A stretch of DNA of 64,000 nt from an uncultured bacterium (GTDB lineage Bacteria; Elusimicrobiota; Elusimicrobia; Elusimicrobiales; Elusimicrobiaceae). A program made the translations under genes and the position numbers. Positions within the stretch are counted from its first letter, which is position 1; each line of letters starts with the position of its first letter. The notes beneath the pieces are model-generated. The model searched no databases, had not been told where the DNA came from, and saw nothing but the letters and a program-made list of their open reading frames with translations. The stretch lies in NCBI GenBank assembly GCA_949291515.1, contig CASEVY010000007.1, positions 124,001 to 188,000 of the forward strand. Reading direction: 5' to 3'. Shown in pieces: positions 1 through 8,824 of this stretch.

Positions 1-963
1 AACGAAGCCTTTGAGGTTCTTTCCGATCCGCAGAAAAGGCAAATATACGACAATTACGGCGCCGAAGGTTTAAACGGGGCCGGTGCGGGCGGATTTCACG
101 GCGGCTTTGGCGGGTTTGAGGATATATTCAGCTCGGTATTCGGGGATATGTTCGGCGGCAGTTTTGGCGGTGCGGCCGCTGGCGGCAGGCGCAGAGCCCA
201 GCGCGGCAACGATTTGAAAGAAGAAGTAGAAGTAACCTTGGAAGAGGCTTACGACGGTATAGAGAAGGAAGTCTCTTATACCCGTGTGGACACTTGTTCT
301 ACGTGCCACGGTACGGGTGCGCAGGAAGGCAGCGGACGAAAGACTTGCCCCACTTGCCGCGGAAGCGGAGTGGTGCAGTTTAGTCAGGGGTTTTTCTCCA
401 TGAGGCAATCCTGCCCCGATTGCGGCGGACAGGGCAGTATAGTTGAAAAGCCTTGCCGCGACTGTAAAGGTACGGGCCGCCAGCGCAGCAAAGCGAAGTT
501 TACCGTTAAAATACCTGCGGGCGTAAAGGAAGGCATAGTATTAAGAGTGCCCAACGGCGGCGATATCGGTACAAACGACGGCGGATACGGCGATCTGTAT
601 ATACAAACGCACGTAAAAAAGCATAAGATCTTCCAGCGCGACGGCGACGATTTGGTGTTGGAAATACCGCTCTCGTACCCGCAGGCGGCTTTGGGCGCGG
701 CGATTAAAATACAGAATATCAAAAAAGAAGAAATACAAGTGGTTATACCGCAAGGTTCCCAACACGGACGTGTGGTTACGGTTGATGGGGAAGGTATGCC
801 GGTGCTTGGCAAAGCGGGTAAAAAAGGCAATATGAGGGTTATAGTAAATCTTGAAGTGCCCAAGAAGCTGACGCAGAGGCAAAAGAAACTTATAGAGGAA
901 CTCGGTCAAGCCTTTGAGGAAGAGGGCCAAAAGAAAACATTATTCGAGAGGATTTTCGGTTAA
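1..963 (+). CDS. dnaJ: Chaperone protein DnaJ (5' end outside window)
   Basis: Hsp40 co-chaperone that delivers substrates to DnaK and stimulates its ATPase in the cytoplasm. The reading frame is open from base 1, so the J-domain with its HPD motif lies outside the window; the first residues (NEAFEVLSDPQKRQIYDNYG) are the end of the J-domain. A Gly/Phe-rich linker follows (about residues 27-60), then four zinc-binding repeats CSTCHGTG, CPTCRGSG, CPDCGGQG and CRDCKGTG from about residue 99, then the C-terminal substrate-binding and dimerisation domains. The protein ends normally and a terminator hairpin follows. An internal ATG at 148 is only a methionine in the Gly-rich linker, not the start. 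Confidence 0.97.
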   Translation, partial: NEAFEVLSDPQKRQIYDNYGAEGLNGAGAGGFHGGFGGFEDIFSSVFGDMFGGSFGGAAAGGRRRAQRGNDLKEEVEVTLEEAYDGIEKEVSYTRVDTCSTCHGTGAQEGSGRKTCPTCRGSGVVQFSQGFFSMRQSCPDCGGQGSIVEKPCRDCKGTGRQRSKAKFTVKIPAGVKEGIVLRVPNGGDIGTNDGGYGDLYIQTHVKKHKIFQRDGDDLVLEIPLSYPQAALGAAIKIQNIKKEEIQVVIPQGSQHGRVVTVDGEGMPVLGKAGKKGNMRVIVNLEVPKKLTQRQKKLIEELGQAFEEEGQKKTLFERIFG

Positions 964-979
964 AATCTCTTTTTACAAA

Positions 980-1017
980 AAACAACCTCCGAGTTTCGTT
1001 TCGGGGTTGTTTTTTTA
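980..1017 (+). terminator. Intrinsic terminator after dnaJ, usable from both sides
   Basis: AACAACC (981-987) and CCGA pair with TCGG and GGTTGTT (1001-1011) around a short loop, with a T-run on the + strand right after. The opposite strand also ends in a T-run, so it can serve the leftward ankyrin gene too. Confidence 0.8.
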
Positions 1018-1062
1018 TTGGCCGGCCGCCTTGTAATTATAAGTAAAAAGTATTGCGCTTGA

Positions 1063-1311
1063 TTATTTCTTGTTTGCTTTCTTGGGGGCAGCCTTATTTG
1101 ATGTTTTGTTTTTGTCGGGCTTTTCAATGAAAGTGATAGGAGGCTTATCGGGATCAAATTCTATGTTTACGTTTTTTCTTTGTAAATAATTATAAATTTC
1201 TCTGTTCGGAGTTGTCATCCCTATATCCGGTATAGTTGCTCCGTTAGCGAGTAAATATCGCATTGCTTCCGGGAACCCTTCCTCGACGGTCAGAATCAAA
1301 GCCGGGGTCAT
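1063..1311 (-). CDS. C-terminal ankyrin fragment, split from its upstream half by a frameshift
   Basis: 82-residue reading frame whose ATG overlaps the stop of the upstream ankyrin ORF (ATGA). It contains one ankyrin-like helix pair (TPALILTVEEGFPEAMRYLL) and a Lys-rich tail. The same frame continues upstream of the ATG as ..NKYIVAKGRKYKDFN before joining it, which completes an ankyrin repeat interrupted in the upstream ORF. The two ORFs therefore look like one ankyrin protein broken by a single-base change near 1344-1356. The fragment may not be a separately functional gene. Confidence 0.5.
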   Translation of the reverse strand: MTPALILTVEEGFPEAMRYLLANGATIPDIGMTTPNREIYNYLQRKNVNIEFDPDKPPITFIEKPDKNKTSNKAAPKKANKK

Positions 1312-1976
1312 ATTAAAATCTTTGTATTTTCGTCCTTTGGCAACGATGTATTTATTGTCGGCATATCATTAAATTCGGCGGCGTTTAAGAGAACAGGGGA
1401 CAGATTCTTACCGTTTATTTTATATCCTTTGTGTATCAGATATTTGATTATGTTTAGATTGTTGGCTTGGGAAAGAGCATCTTCTTCGTATTTAAATTGA
1501 TAAATAATTTTGTCACCTTTTTTTATTTGATAATAAGAATCCAGTCCGTTCTTCGAATTAATATCGGCGCCGTTTTCAAGCAGCATATCAATAATTTCGA
1601 TATTGCCGACTTTTGATGCGTATAAAATAGGAGTAAAATTGTGTCTATCTTTTATATTTACGTCGGCTCCGCATTTAATAATGTATTTTACTGTTTCGGG
1701 GGAGTTTACGTAAATGGCGATATGTAAAGCCGAGAAGCCTTTATCAAGGTTGTTTATATCCGCACCGGCAATCAGGGCGTTGTAAATGCCGCGCAGATGC
1801 ATTTTGCGCGCCGATTCAATAAGAGCTTCATTGGTGGATTTTTGTTTTAATGTGTCTTTTTCTTGTTTCTTAGGCTGAGAATAAGACGCAGTCTTTTCTG
1901 TTTTTGGCAGAGTCAATTCCGCACGGCACAAATTAAAAGCGGGCACTAACAACAATAATGCGACGATGTATTTCAT
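1308..1976 (-). CDS. Ankyrin-repeat exported protein, N-terminal part (probable frameshift at 3' end)
   Basis: Begins with a signal peptide (MKYIVALLLLVPAFNLCRA), so it is exported; a Cys near the cleavage site is not in a clear lipobox. Residues about 55-150 hold ankyrin repeats (FSALHIAIYVNSPETVKYII and NFTPILYASKVGNIEIIDML are typical helix pairs), which mediate protein-protein contacts. The last ~17 residues (from about NTSLPKDEN) do not look ankyrin-like, while the other frame does, pointing to a frameshift. It sits 13 bp after mtaB in a leftward operon. Its partner is unknown. The window has a second, longer ankyrin lipoprotein at 15-17 kb. Confidence 0.7.
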   Translation of the reverse strand: MKYIVALLLLVPAFNLCRAELTLPKTEKTASYSQPKKQEKDTLKQKSTNEALIESARKMHLRGIYNALIAGADINNLDKGFSALHIAIYVNSPETVKYIIKCGADVNIKDRHNFTPILYASKVGNIEIIDMLLENGADINSKNGLDSYYQIKKGDKIIYQFKYEEDALSQANNLNIIKYLIHKGYKINGKNLSPVLLNAAEFNDMPTINTSLPKDENTKILI

Positions 1977-1989
1977 AAATATTCCTCTT

Positions 1990-3219
1990 TTAGGACTCTT
2001 GCGCGAAGCAGATTCCGTCCTGCGCTTTTATTATTTTAACTTTGCGCAAAGCGGGTTGTAAAGACGCCCCTTTAATAAGCGCTCTTTGGAAGTTCGGCAA
2101 CACCCCGCTGACTGAGTTGTTTGCTTTTATAAAAGTTTCCGCCAAAAATTCCGCCTCTTTGCCAACAAGGCTTTGGGCCGCTTTTTGACGGAGTTGTTTG
2201 TCTTTCCGATGCAGTATCTCGGAGCGGCGTTTTATTTCTTCGGGCGGGAGTTGCTTTAACGCCGCCGCCTTTGTCCCGGCCCGCGGCGAATAGCTGAACA
2301 CGTGGAGCCCCGAAAAACCAACCTCGTCCAAGAAAGTTAAAGAATTATTGAAGTCCTCCTCGGTTTCGGTGGGATATCCGGCTATAATATCGCAATACAG
2401 AAATATATTTTTAAAATAATTTCTTATATATTTGACTCTGGCAAGATATTCTTTAGCGTCATAATGTCTGCCCATATGCTTTAGGACGGCGTCGCTCCCG
2501 CTTTGAAGCGGCAAATGCAAATAATCGCAAAATTTTCGGCCGCCAGCCGCCGCCGTTTGGATAAGTTTGTCGGTTACGGTGTTTATCTCTATGGAAGAAA
2601 ATCTTATTCTAAAGTCGCCTTCCGTTTTGAATATTTCGCCAAGCAGATCGGCCAAATCCGCCCCGCTTTGCGGGCAGCGGTAATTGCCTATATTGATACC
2701 CGTCAGTACAATTTCCTTGTAGCCGTTTTCTATTAAATTCTTTATTTCCGCCAAGGCCGTTTGCTTCGGCTTGGAGGTTTTTAGAGGACGGGTATAAGGC
2801 ACTATACAATAGGAACAAAAATTATCGCAGCCGTCTTGTATTTTGACGAAGGCTCTAGTTTTGCCTTCGTGATGTTTTACGGTCCAGTCCAAATCCTCCG
2901 CGAAAAGAGTTTTGCCCAAGTCCGGCTTAAAAATTATTTGTGCGCTTGGGAACAGCGCCTTTATTTTTTCTGAAGAGGCCATTGCGTAACATCCCGTAAC
3001 TACAAGCCTGCAATAGGGGTTATCGCGCAGAATATGGCGGATAAGTTTGTTGGCGTCACGGTCGGCTTTTGCGGTGACGGAACAGGTGTTTAACAGACAG
3101 AGGTCCGCGTCTTTATGATTTTGAACGAGTAGTGCGCCAGTTTCTTTAAACTTTTCTAGCAGCGCCTCGCTTTCAACTTGGTTTACGCGGCAGCCGAAGG
3201 TTTTTATGAATACTTTCAT
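1990..3219 (-). CDS. mtaB: tRNA t6A37 methylthiotransferase MtaB
   Basis: Radical-SAM methylthiotransferase that converts t6A37 to ms2t6A37 in tRNAs reading ANN codons. The N-terminal UPF0004 domain starts with MKVFIKTFGCRVNQ, giving the first auxiliary-cluster Cys. The radical SAM triad is CDNFCSYC near residue 135, and a TRAM-like RNA-binding domain ends the protein (409 aa). The start at 3219 is chosen because it matches the family N-terminus and forms an ATGA overlap with the rsmE stop; a start five codons upstream is possible. MtaB rather than MiaB or RimO is inferred from the CRVNQ motif, the spacing and the length. Confidence 0.93.
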   Translation of the reverse strand: MKVFIKTFGCRVNQVESEALLEKFKETGALLVQNHKDADLCLLNTCSVTAKADRDANKLIRHILRDNPYCRLVVTGCYAMASSEKIKALFPSAQIIFKPDLGKTLFAEDLDWTVKHHEGKTRAFVKIQDGCDNFCSYCIVPYTRPLKTSKPKQTALAEIKNLIENGYKEIVLTGINIGNYRCPQSGADLADLLGEIFKTEGDFRIRFSSIEINTVTDKLIQTAAAGGRKFCDYLHLPLQSGSDAVLKHMGRHYDAKEYLARVKYIRNYFKNIFLYCDIIAGYPTETEEDFNNSLTFLDEVGFSGLHVFSYSPRAGTKAAALKQLPPEEIKRRSEILHRKDKQLRQKAAQSLVGKEAEFLAETFIKANNSVSGVLPNFQRALIKGASLQPALRKVKIIKAQDGICFAQES

Positions 3220-3911
3220 TGCAAAGCCGCCCAACAGGCTGCAGCCGCGGCCGTTTCAGCCCGTAAAATATTTTGGCCCAAAGTTACCGGGATAACGCCT
3301 TTTTGCTTTGCGAAAGCTATTTCCGCGGGATCGTATCCGCCTTCCGGTCCGATAAATACAGCCAAAGAATTAGTTTTTATAGTTGGGAGGCGTTCAAGCA
3401 AAGAAATTTTGCTTTCGTCTTCATAGCAGATTATTGCCGGCGCGGACAAAGTGTTTATGGCTTCTTCAAAGGAGAGAGGCTTTTCTATAATCGGCACCGA
3501 TGGATTTTCACACTGTTTGCATGCCGCTAATGCAAGCTGATGCCAACGGGAGTGTTTAGTTTCCCATTTTTTTAGAAGGTCCTTTTCCGAATATTTAGAC
3601 AATACCGGCACAAAGCGCGAAACGCCGACTTGCGTACATTTGTCTATTATATCTTCCGCGGCGGCGCGCGCAACTGCACTGAAGTAAAGAGTTAATTCTC
3701 TTCTAAGTGCGGGCGCGGGCAGCGCTTTTAATATTTCGCCGCAGGCAGATTTATCGGACAAAGAAGTAATCCTCGCGAGAAATTTTCTTCCTTTTCCGTC
3801 AAATATTTTTATTTCCGCATCAATATGCAGGCGCGCCACTTTCAAGTGGTGTGCTTCTTCTTTATCCATCGTGAAACCGTTTTGCGATATTTCGGCTAAA
3901 TATTGAGGCAT
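3216..3911 (-). CDS. rsmE: 16S rRNA (uracil1498-N3)-methyltransferase RsmE
   Basis: SPOUT-class methyltransferase that makes m3U1498 in the small-subunit decoding centre. The N-terminal PUA-like domain (KEEAHHLKVARLHIDAEIKI) precedes the knotted SPOUT domain with the SAM-binding signatures IGPEGGY (about residue 187) and LGQNILRAETAAAAA (about 210-223). At 231 aa it has normal family length. It lies 5 bp after the TPR gene and overlaps mtaB by 4 nt, so two RNA-modification genes are translationally coupled. Confidence 0.95.
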   Translation of the reverse strand: MPQYLAEISQNGFTMDKEEAHHLKVARLHIDAEIKIFDGKGRKFLARITSLSDKSACGEILKALPAPALRRELTLYFSAVARAAAEDIIDKCTQVGVSRFVPVLSKYSEKDLLKKWETKHSRWHQLALAACKQCENPSVPIIEKPLSFEEAINTLSAPAIICYEDESKISLLERLPTIKTNSLAVFIGPEGGYDPAEIAFAKQKGVIPVTLGQNILRAETAAAAACWAALQ

Positions 3912-3916
3912 ATAAA

Positions 3917-5254
3917 TTAATCCGGCATACCGTCCATATTAAGCGTGCCGTCTTTTTTACACAATTTCGCAGGCAGGCCGTTGCCCAGTCCGAAGGAATT
4001 GCCGTATACAGGCGCATCGCTGTTGGCTTGGCGGCGTTCCTGTCGATATTGCTGCACGTAAAGATAAGGATAACTGAAAGGTTCTAAAGCGTCGGGATGG
4101 GCAAACACGAAGTACCTTTTGTTCCCGCCGCCTATGTTGACGTATCTTACTTTAAGTTGGTTGCGAAGAGTGTTTTCGGAGCATTGCGTCCTTGTCATTA
4201 AAGCGGCGTATTCGGTATTTGTTATTTCCATATAGTTTTGCGATATTAAATTGCGCACCTGCATTTCTATTTCCTTTTGCGTGGCGGGCAGTTTTTCGCC
4301 TGGTCGGTAATAGGATTTTTCGCCTCTCAGCATTTTGGTAAAGGCAACCAATCCTTCGTCCGTCAAATTGCCCATATCGTTGAAGATGAGTTTCCTGTTT
4401 TCGTCTCTAAGGGAGAATAGTTCCGATACGGGTACGCCCTTATTGATTAAGAATTGTTTCGCGTCCGAAGATAGCTTCCCCAGCAAATCGTTATAGCCGG
4501 TAATCGTAAGCATTTTGCGCACGTATACTTTATTGCTGTCGCGTTCTACGATTAATCCGTTTGGTATTTTCCCGCCGTATTTCTGGGAGAGATATTCTAT
4601 ACCGTTGCTTTTTTCGGCCGTTATCATTTTGGAAAGCGTTTGCATATCCTCGCGTGAAAATTCCTGCGCGGCCGGGTCTATGATATTGCGCTCCTTCATA
4701 GTTCTTAAGAGTTCGTCTTTGGTTAAGATATCCGGCTCCAAAGCGATGAGCCTTTCTCTTGAAACGACATTGGTAAAATCCACCGCCAAGGCCTTTTTGT
4801 AATACTCAACCGCCTGGGGGATCTTGCCGGTTTTCTCCTCGCATATTCCAGCGCCGACTAAAGCGTTGATGTTGGCGGGCTCGTATTTTAGGGCCGTTTT
4901 ATAATATCTTTCCGCTTCTTTAAGATTGGCTTTTCTCATATAGATGTCGCCCAATCTTGAGTAGATATAAGCCTTGTAGGGCGATTTTGCGTTGAGGTAA
5001 TTTAACGCTTTTGTAAAGTTTTTTTTCGCATTGTTAAATTTGCCCAAAATCATTTCCACTCCGGCCAAACTTATTAAGGCGTCGGCGTTTTTCGGATTTG
5101 TTTTAAGGCAGCCGTTGAGAGTTTTTTCCGCCAAGGAATATTCCTTTTCGTTAAAGTACTCCTTGCTTTTTGAAAGGCATGCGTCGATATTTGTTTTCGC
5201 TTCGGCCGGCATAAGCGCGAAAACTAAAATAAACAAAGCGGGAATTAACTTCAT
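3917..5254 (-). CDS. Secreted tetratricopeptide-repeat protein
   Basis: 445-residue exported protein. The signal peptide MKLIPALFILVFALMPAEA is followed by about four TPR units up to residue ~175 (for example YSRLGDIYMRKANLKEAERY and ALVGAGICEEKTGKIPQAVEYY). The C-terminal 270 residues match nothing I recognise. The start at 5254 rather than 5269 is favoured by GGAG nine nt upstream, by the signal peptide beginning at once, and by an ATGA overlap with the stop of the crtB-like gene. A periplasmic scaffold role is inferred from the TPRs only. Confidence 0.85.
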   Translation of the reverse strand: MKLIPALFILVFALMPAEAKTNIDACLSKSKEYFNEKEYSLAEKTLNGCLKTNPKNADALISLAGVEMILGKFNNAKKNFTKALNYLNAKSPYKAYIYSRLGDIYMRKANLKEAERYYKTALKYEPANINALVGAGICEEKTGKIPQAVEYYKKALAVDFTNVVSRERLIALEPDILTKDELLRTMKERNIIDPAAQEFSREDMQTLSKMITAEKSNGIEYLSQKYGGKIPNGLIVERDSNKVYVRKMLTITGYNDLLGKLSSDAKQFLINKGVPVSELFSLRDENRKLIFNDMGNLTDEGLVAFTKMLRGEKSYYRPGEKLPATQKEIEMQVRNLISQNYMEITNTEYAALMTRTQCSENTLRNQLKVRYVNIGGGNKRYFVFAHPDALEPFSYPYLYVQQYRQERRQANSDAPVYGNSFGLGNGLPAKLCKKDGTLNMDGMPD

Positions 5255-6069
5255 AGACGGTTTCTCCATGTATTAAAGAGGATTTTTATTTTTTCAATCT
5301 TACTTAACTTTATCTTTTTATCGCCCAATCGGCAAGGGCGGGCGATAAGTTTTGCCAATATGGCCTTATATGTATTGCCCATTGCTCTTGCGGGGAGCAT
5401 TGCTTTAAAATCTTCTTTCGGCAGCAGCTTTTCCGCTTGGATAAAAAGCTCCTGCGCTTTTTGCGTTTCAAAAAAGAGAAGAGCTTTTGTTCTGCGGTTA
5501 TCCTTGAGCCGAAGTATGTCTTCTTCCTTTACTCCGAAAGATTCCATATCCAATTTGGGTATGTATATGCGATTGATTTTCGCGTCTTCGCCAACATCTC
5601 TTATGATGTTGGTAAGCTGTACGGCATAGCCCAAAGCGACGGCGTATTTTTCCGTTCGCTCCTTTTTATATCCGAAGATTTTTATGCACATCAGCCCTAC
5701 TGAGGATGCCACTCTGTACATATACCATTGGAGATCGCCGAAACTCTCGTATCGCACCGGTGTTTTTAAATCTCTTTCGCAGCCGTCCAACAGATCGGAA
5801 AGGTATTGTTTTGGAATATTAAACCGTTTTACAGCTTTTGACAGTTCCCGGCCCAGTTCGGTTTGGGGGCAATCTGCGTAAACATTGTCCAACTCTTTTC
5901 TAAGATCCGCCAATTTTTGTTCCGCGTCCGAAAAGCCCTCGTCCACGATGTCGTCGGCCAAGCGGCAAAACGCGTAAATCACGCTCAGGGCTTGTTTCTT
6001 TTCCTTGGGCAGAAAGAAAAAAGCCCCGCCGAAATTGGATTTTTTATAAGCAGGCATATTGTCGCTCAT
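5251..6069 (-). CDS. Squalene/phytoene synthase family protein
   Basis: Trans-isoprenyl diphosphate synthase that would condense two prenyl diphosphates head to head (squalene, dehydrosqualene, phytoene or presqualene diphosphate). Both Mg-diphosphate-binding Asp motifs are present: DDIVDEG (Asp39-Asp43) and RDVGED (Asp158-Asp162) inside QLTNIIRDVGEDAKINRIYIP. At 272 aa it is of normal size. No carotenoid desaturase, squalene-hopene cyclase or other hpn/crt gene is nearby, so the product cannot be assigned; HpnD or HpnC and CrtB are the obvious candidates. First gene of the leftward operon, with a -10 box 7 nt before the ATG and no Shine-Dalgarno. Confidence 0.88.
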   Translation of the reverse strand: MSDNMPAYKKSNFGGAFFFLPKEKKQALSVIYAFCRLADDIVDEGFSDAEQKLADLRKELDNVYADCPQTELGRELSKAVKRFNIPKQYLSDLLDGCERDLKTPVRYESFGDLQWYMYRVASSVGLMCIKIFGYKKERTEKYAVALGYAVQLTNIIRDVGEDAKINRIYIPKLDMESFGVKEEDILRLKDNRRTKALLFFETQKAQELFIQAEKLLPKEDFKAMLPARAMGNTYKAILAKLIARPCRLGDKKIKLSKIEKIKILFNTWRNRL

Positions 6070-6076
6070 TACTAAA

Positions 6077-6082
6077 ATTCTA
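6077..6082 (-). promoter_or_regulatory. -10 box TAGAAT, leaderless-type, for the crtB-like operon
   Basis: TAGAAT on the minus strand, seven nt (TTTAGTA) before the ATG at 6069. There is no room for a Shine-Dalgarno downstream of the expected start point. Confidence 0.55.
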
Positions 6083-6137
6083 CTAAAAAAGCGTATAAAA
6101 AACAGCCTGTAGGGAACATTGCGCTTTAAGTTGAATA

Positions 6138-6170
6138 AAAAAACCCGGCATATAAATATGCCGGGCTTTT
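6138..6170 (-). terminator. Intrinsic terminator after the pilin gene
   Basis: Perfect 9-bp stem CCCGGCATA / TATGCCGGG (6144-6165) with a 4-nt loop, followed on the minus strand by a run of seven T. Confidence 0.9.
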
Positions 6171-6186
6171 GTATGCAGAATGGATT

Positions 6187-6693
6187 TTATTCCAATTTGT
6201 ATCCGTCGGCTTCTTTTGTCCAGCCGGAAGACGTTGCCACTTTATGGAAGGTGTCGCCCCTGTTGCCGGCGGCCAAAACGACGAAGTATTTCCCCGCGCC
6301 GAATATGGTGCCGGAGTCGTTAATGGTGTACTTGAATACAAATTTATATTCCGCAGTATCACCTTTCCCGCATTCCATAGTTACCGCTTTGTTGGACGCG
6401 TCTATTGCTACCTCGCAGGAGCCGTCATCGGCTACGGCTCTCAGCCCGCTGACGCGGTAGCTTTCCGGCATGGACACCGGCAGCTTTTTTAAACTGTCGG
6501 GGAATTCGTCATTAAAGCTGTAATATTGCAGCGCAGAATCATATATCGGTTTTAATACGCTCATATTGCTTGTGACCCTAGCCCTTTCCACAGAAGTCAT
6601 ATACTGCGGCAGAGCTATCGCCCCCAATATCCCTATTATGAGTACTACCACCAGAACTTCCACCAAGGTAAACCCTTTCTTGTTTTTTGACAT
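6187..6693 (-). CDS. Type IV pilin-like / pseudopilin protein
   Basis: 168 aa with a class III (prepilin) leader. The short charged leader MSKNKKG is followed by [24 protein letters not shown]: cleavage after Gly, N-methylated Phe+1, Glu+5 and the hydrophobic assembly helix. The globular remainder carries two Cys, possibly a disulfide loop. The start at 6693 is preferred over 6699 because AGGAG sits 8 nt before it and only 2 nt before the other. No pilus assembly gene (pilB, pilC, pilD) is in the window. It begins 13 bp after the hppA stop, so it may be read from the hppA transcript, and it ends at a strong terminator. Confidence 0.93.
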   Translation of the reverse strand: MSKNKKGFTLVEVLVVVLIIGILGAIALPQYMTSVERARVTSNMSVLKPIYDSALQYYSFNDEFPDSLKKLPVSMPESYRVSGLRAVADDGSCEVAIDASNKAVTMECGKGDTAEYKFVFKYTINDSGTIFGAGKYFVVLAAGNRGDTFHKVATSSGWTKEADGYKLE

Positions 6694-6706
6694 TTTCATT
6701 TCTCCT

Positions 6707-8776
6707 CTACTTTATCAAAGGTTGTATCAGATTGAGTATCGGCGCTATCGTAAGTGAAACTATTGCTATCAGTTTCATCAATACGTTTAGGCTGGGCCCG
6801 GCGGTGTCTTTGAACGGATCGCCGACAGTATCGCCGATTACGGCGGCTTTATGCTGTTCCGATCCTTTTCCGCCTTCAGTCTTTTCTATATGTTTCTTTG
6901 CATTATCCCACGCGCCGCCGGCATTGGCCATAAACAGCGCCAGCATTACGCCGGTAATAGTAGTGCCTATTACCAGCCCGCAGAGCATATCTTTGCCGAA
7001 AATCAAGCCCGTCAAAGCCGGCGCCAGCACGCCGATAAGGGCGGGCAAAAGCATTTTCTTTATCGCCGATTTTGTGGAGATATCCACGCAGCGCGCGTAA
7101 TTTGGCGTGGCGGTGCCTTGCAGTATCCCGCTGTTTTGCCTAAATTGCCGTCTTACTTCCTGTACCATATCGTTTGCCGCCGAACCTACCGCACGCATTG
7201 CCAAAGCCGAAAACAAAAACGGCAGCATCGCGCCAACGAACAGTCCCGCCATTATATAAGGATTAGCCATATCTACCTGCCCTATATTCGCGGCGACGCG
7301 GTACGCTTCAAACAATGCAAGAGCCGTCAAGGCGGCGGATCCTATGGCAAATCCTTTCCCGATCGCTGCGGTGGTATTGCCTACTGCGTCCAAGCGGTCG
7401 GTTCTTTTGCGGACTTCCGGCTTCATTTTCGCCATTTGAGCTATGCCGCCGGCATTATCGGCTATAGGGCCGTAAGCGTCAACGGCAAGCTGTATGCCGG
7501 TGGTCGAAAGCATACCCAACCCCGCTATGGCTACGCCGTATAATCCGCTGAACTTATATGACAGTATTATCGCCGCCGCTATAAAAACGGCAGGCCACAT
7601 CGTAGATAACATTCCCACACCCAAACCGGATATTATATTGGTCGCCGCGCCGCTTTTTGAACTTTGCGCTATTTCCGCGGTGCAGGCTTTTCCTTCCGCG
7701 GTATAATAATCGGTTATCAGCCCTATAAGCACTCCGCAGGCAAGGCCAGCAACTACCGCGGCGTATACCCCGCCGGCTTTATAATACTCGCCCGAGAAAG
7801 AGAAAACGTCCGGCGAGAAGCGCATTATTATCGGATAAGCCGCCGCGGCAAATAATATCGCCGCCAAGTACATACCCCTGTTTAGCGCGCTTTGCGGGTT
7901 GCCCTTTTCGTGCGTTCTTACTATAAAATTGCCGAAGACGGACGCTATTATGCCGGCCGCGGCCAAAATAAAGGGCAGTACCGCCAGCATTATATTGCCG
8001 CCGGCCGCGGCCGCGCTCGCGCCGATTACCACCGCACTTATTATCGCGCCGCTGTAAGACTCAAACAAATCCGCACCCATTCCCGCCACGTCGCCGACAT
8101 TATCCCCTACATTATCGGCTATTGTTGCCGGGTTCCTGGCATCGTCTTCGGGTATGCCCGCCTCAACTTTGCCGACCAAATCCGCGCCGACGTCCGCCGC
8201 TTTTGTGTATATTCCGCCGCCTACTCTTGCGAAAAGCGCCACCAGGCTCGCCCCGAGCGAAAAACCGGTTATTATCGGCAGAACGGTTAAGGTTAGGCTT
8301 TCCTGGTCCGCGCCAAACAGTTTGACAAACAGCATAAATAATGACGATATCCCCAATAAAGACAGCCCTACCACGCTCAGCCCCATTACCGAACCGCCGT
8401 TAAAAGCCACTTTTAAAGCAGCGTTTAAAGATTTCTGTGCGGCATTGGCCGTTCTCGCATTTGAGAAAGTCGCGACTCTCATTCCTATCACGCCAGCCAG
8501 GCCGGAAAATATCGACCCGCATATAAACGCCGCAGCCACCAAGCGCACTTCCCCTTTGTTGAAAAGCGCGAGCAGCGCCGCGACGGTTATTATTACTGCG
8601 CCCAACACTTTGTATTCCCTTTTCAGGAAAGCCTTCGCGCCGTCTTGTATCGCGTGGCTGATTTGTTTCATCTCGTCGGTGCCCTGCGGTTGTTTGTAAA
8701 CCCATAATCCTTTGAAGTAAGCCGTAGCCAAAGCCAAAATCGCGGCCGCTATGGCAAAAGCAATTAACAGATTCAT
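6707..8776 (-). CDS. hppA: Membrane-bound (K+-dependent type) cation-pumping pyrophosphatase
   Basis: Integral membrane pyrophosphatase, 689 aa with about 16 membrane segments, which couples PPi hydrolysis to H+ or Na+ export. The catalytic signature [11 protein letters not shown] (from Asp195) and the Asp-rich [20 protein letters not shown] motif are intact. [10 protein letters not shown] has Ala where K+-independent enzymes have Lys, so I assign the K+-dependent class; whether it moves Na+ or H+ cannot be read with confidence. GGAGG lies 4 nt before the ATG. PPi-driven ion pumping fits an anaerobic, energy-limited lifestyle. Confidence 0.96.
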   Translation of the reverse strand: MNLLIAFAIAAAILALATAYFKGLWVYKQPQGTDEMKQISHAIQDGAKAFLKREYKVLGAVIITVAALLALFNKGEVRLVAAAFICGSIFSGLAGVIGMRVATFSNARTANAAQKSLNAALKVAFNGGSVMGLSVVGLSLLGISSLFMLFVKLFGADQESLTLTVLPIITGFSLGASLVALFARVGGGIYTKAADVGADLVGKVEAGIPEDDARNPATIADNVGDNVGDVAGMGADLFESYSGAIISAVVIGASAAAAGGNIMLAVLPFILAAAGIIASVFGNFIVRTHEKGNPQSALNRGMYLAAILFAAAAYPIIMRFSPDVFSFSGEYYKAGGVYAAVVAGLACGVLIGLITDYYTAEGKACTAEIAQSSKSGAATNIISGLGVGMLSTMWPAVFIAAAIILSYKFSGLYGVAIAGLGMLSTTGIQLAVDAYGPIADNAGGIAQMAKMKPEVRKRTDRLDAVGNTTAAIGKGFAIGSAALTALALFEAYRVAANIGQVDMANPYIMAGLFVGAMLPFLFSALAMRAVGSAANDMVQEVRRQFRQNSGILQGTATPNYARCVDISTKSAIKKMLLPALIGVLAPALTGLIFGKDMLCGLVIGTTITGVMLALFMANAGGAWDNAKKHIEKTEGGKGSEQHKAAVIGDTVGDPFKDTAGPSLNVLMKLIAIVSLTIAPILNLIQPLIK

Positions 8777-8824
8777 AATACCTCCGTATTAAATGACCGG
8801 CAAAGTGCTAATATGATAACAAAT

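Noticed and set aside
8154-8699. 181-aa + strand ORF opposite hppA
   Set aside because: Antisense to a highly conserved pyrophosphatase; its sequence is a by-product of GC-rich codons. Other long antisense ORFs (384-863 opposite dnaJ, 27863-28339 opposite recN) were dropped for the same reason.
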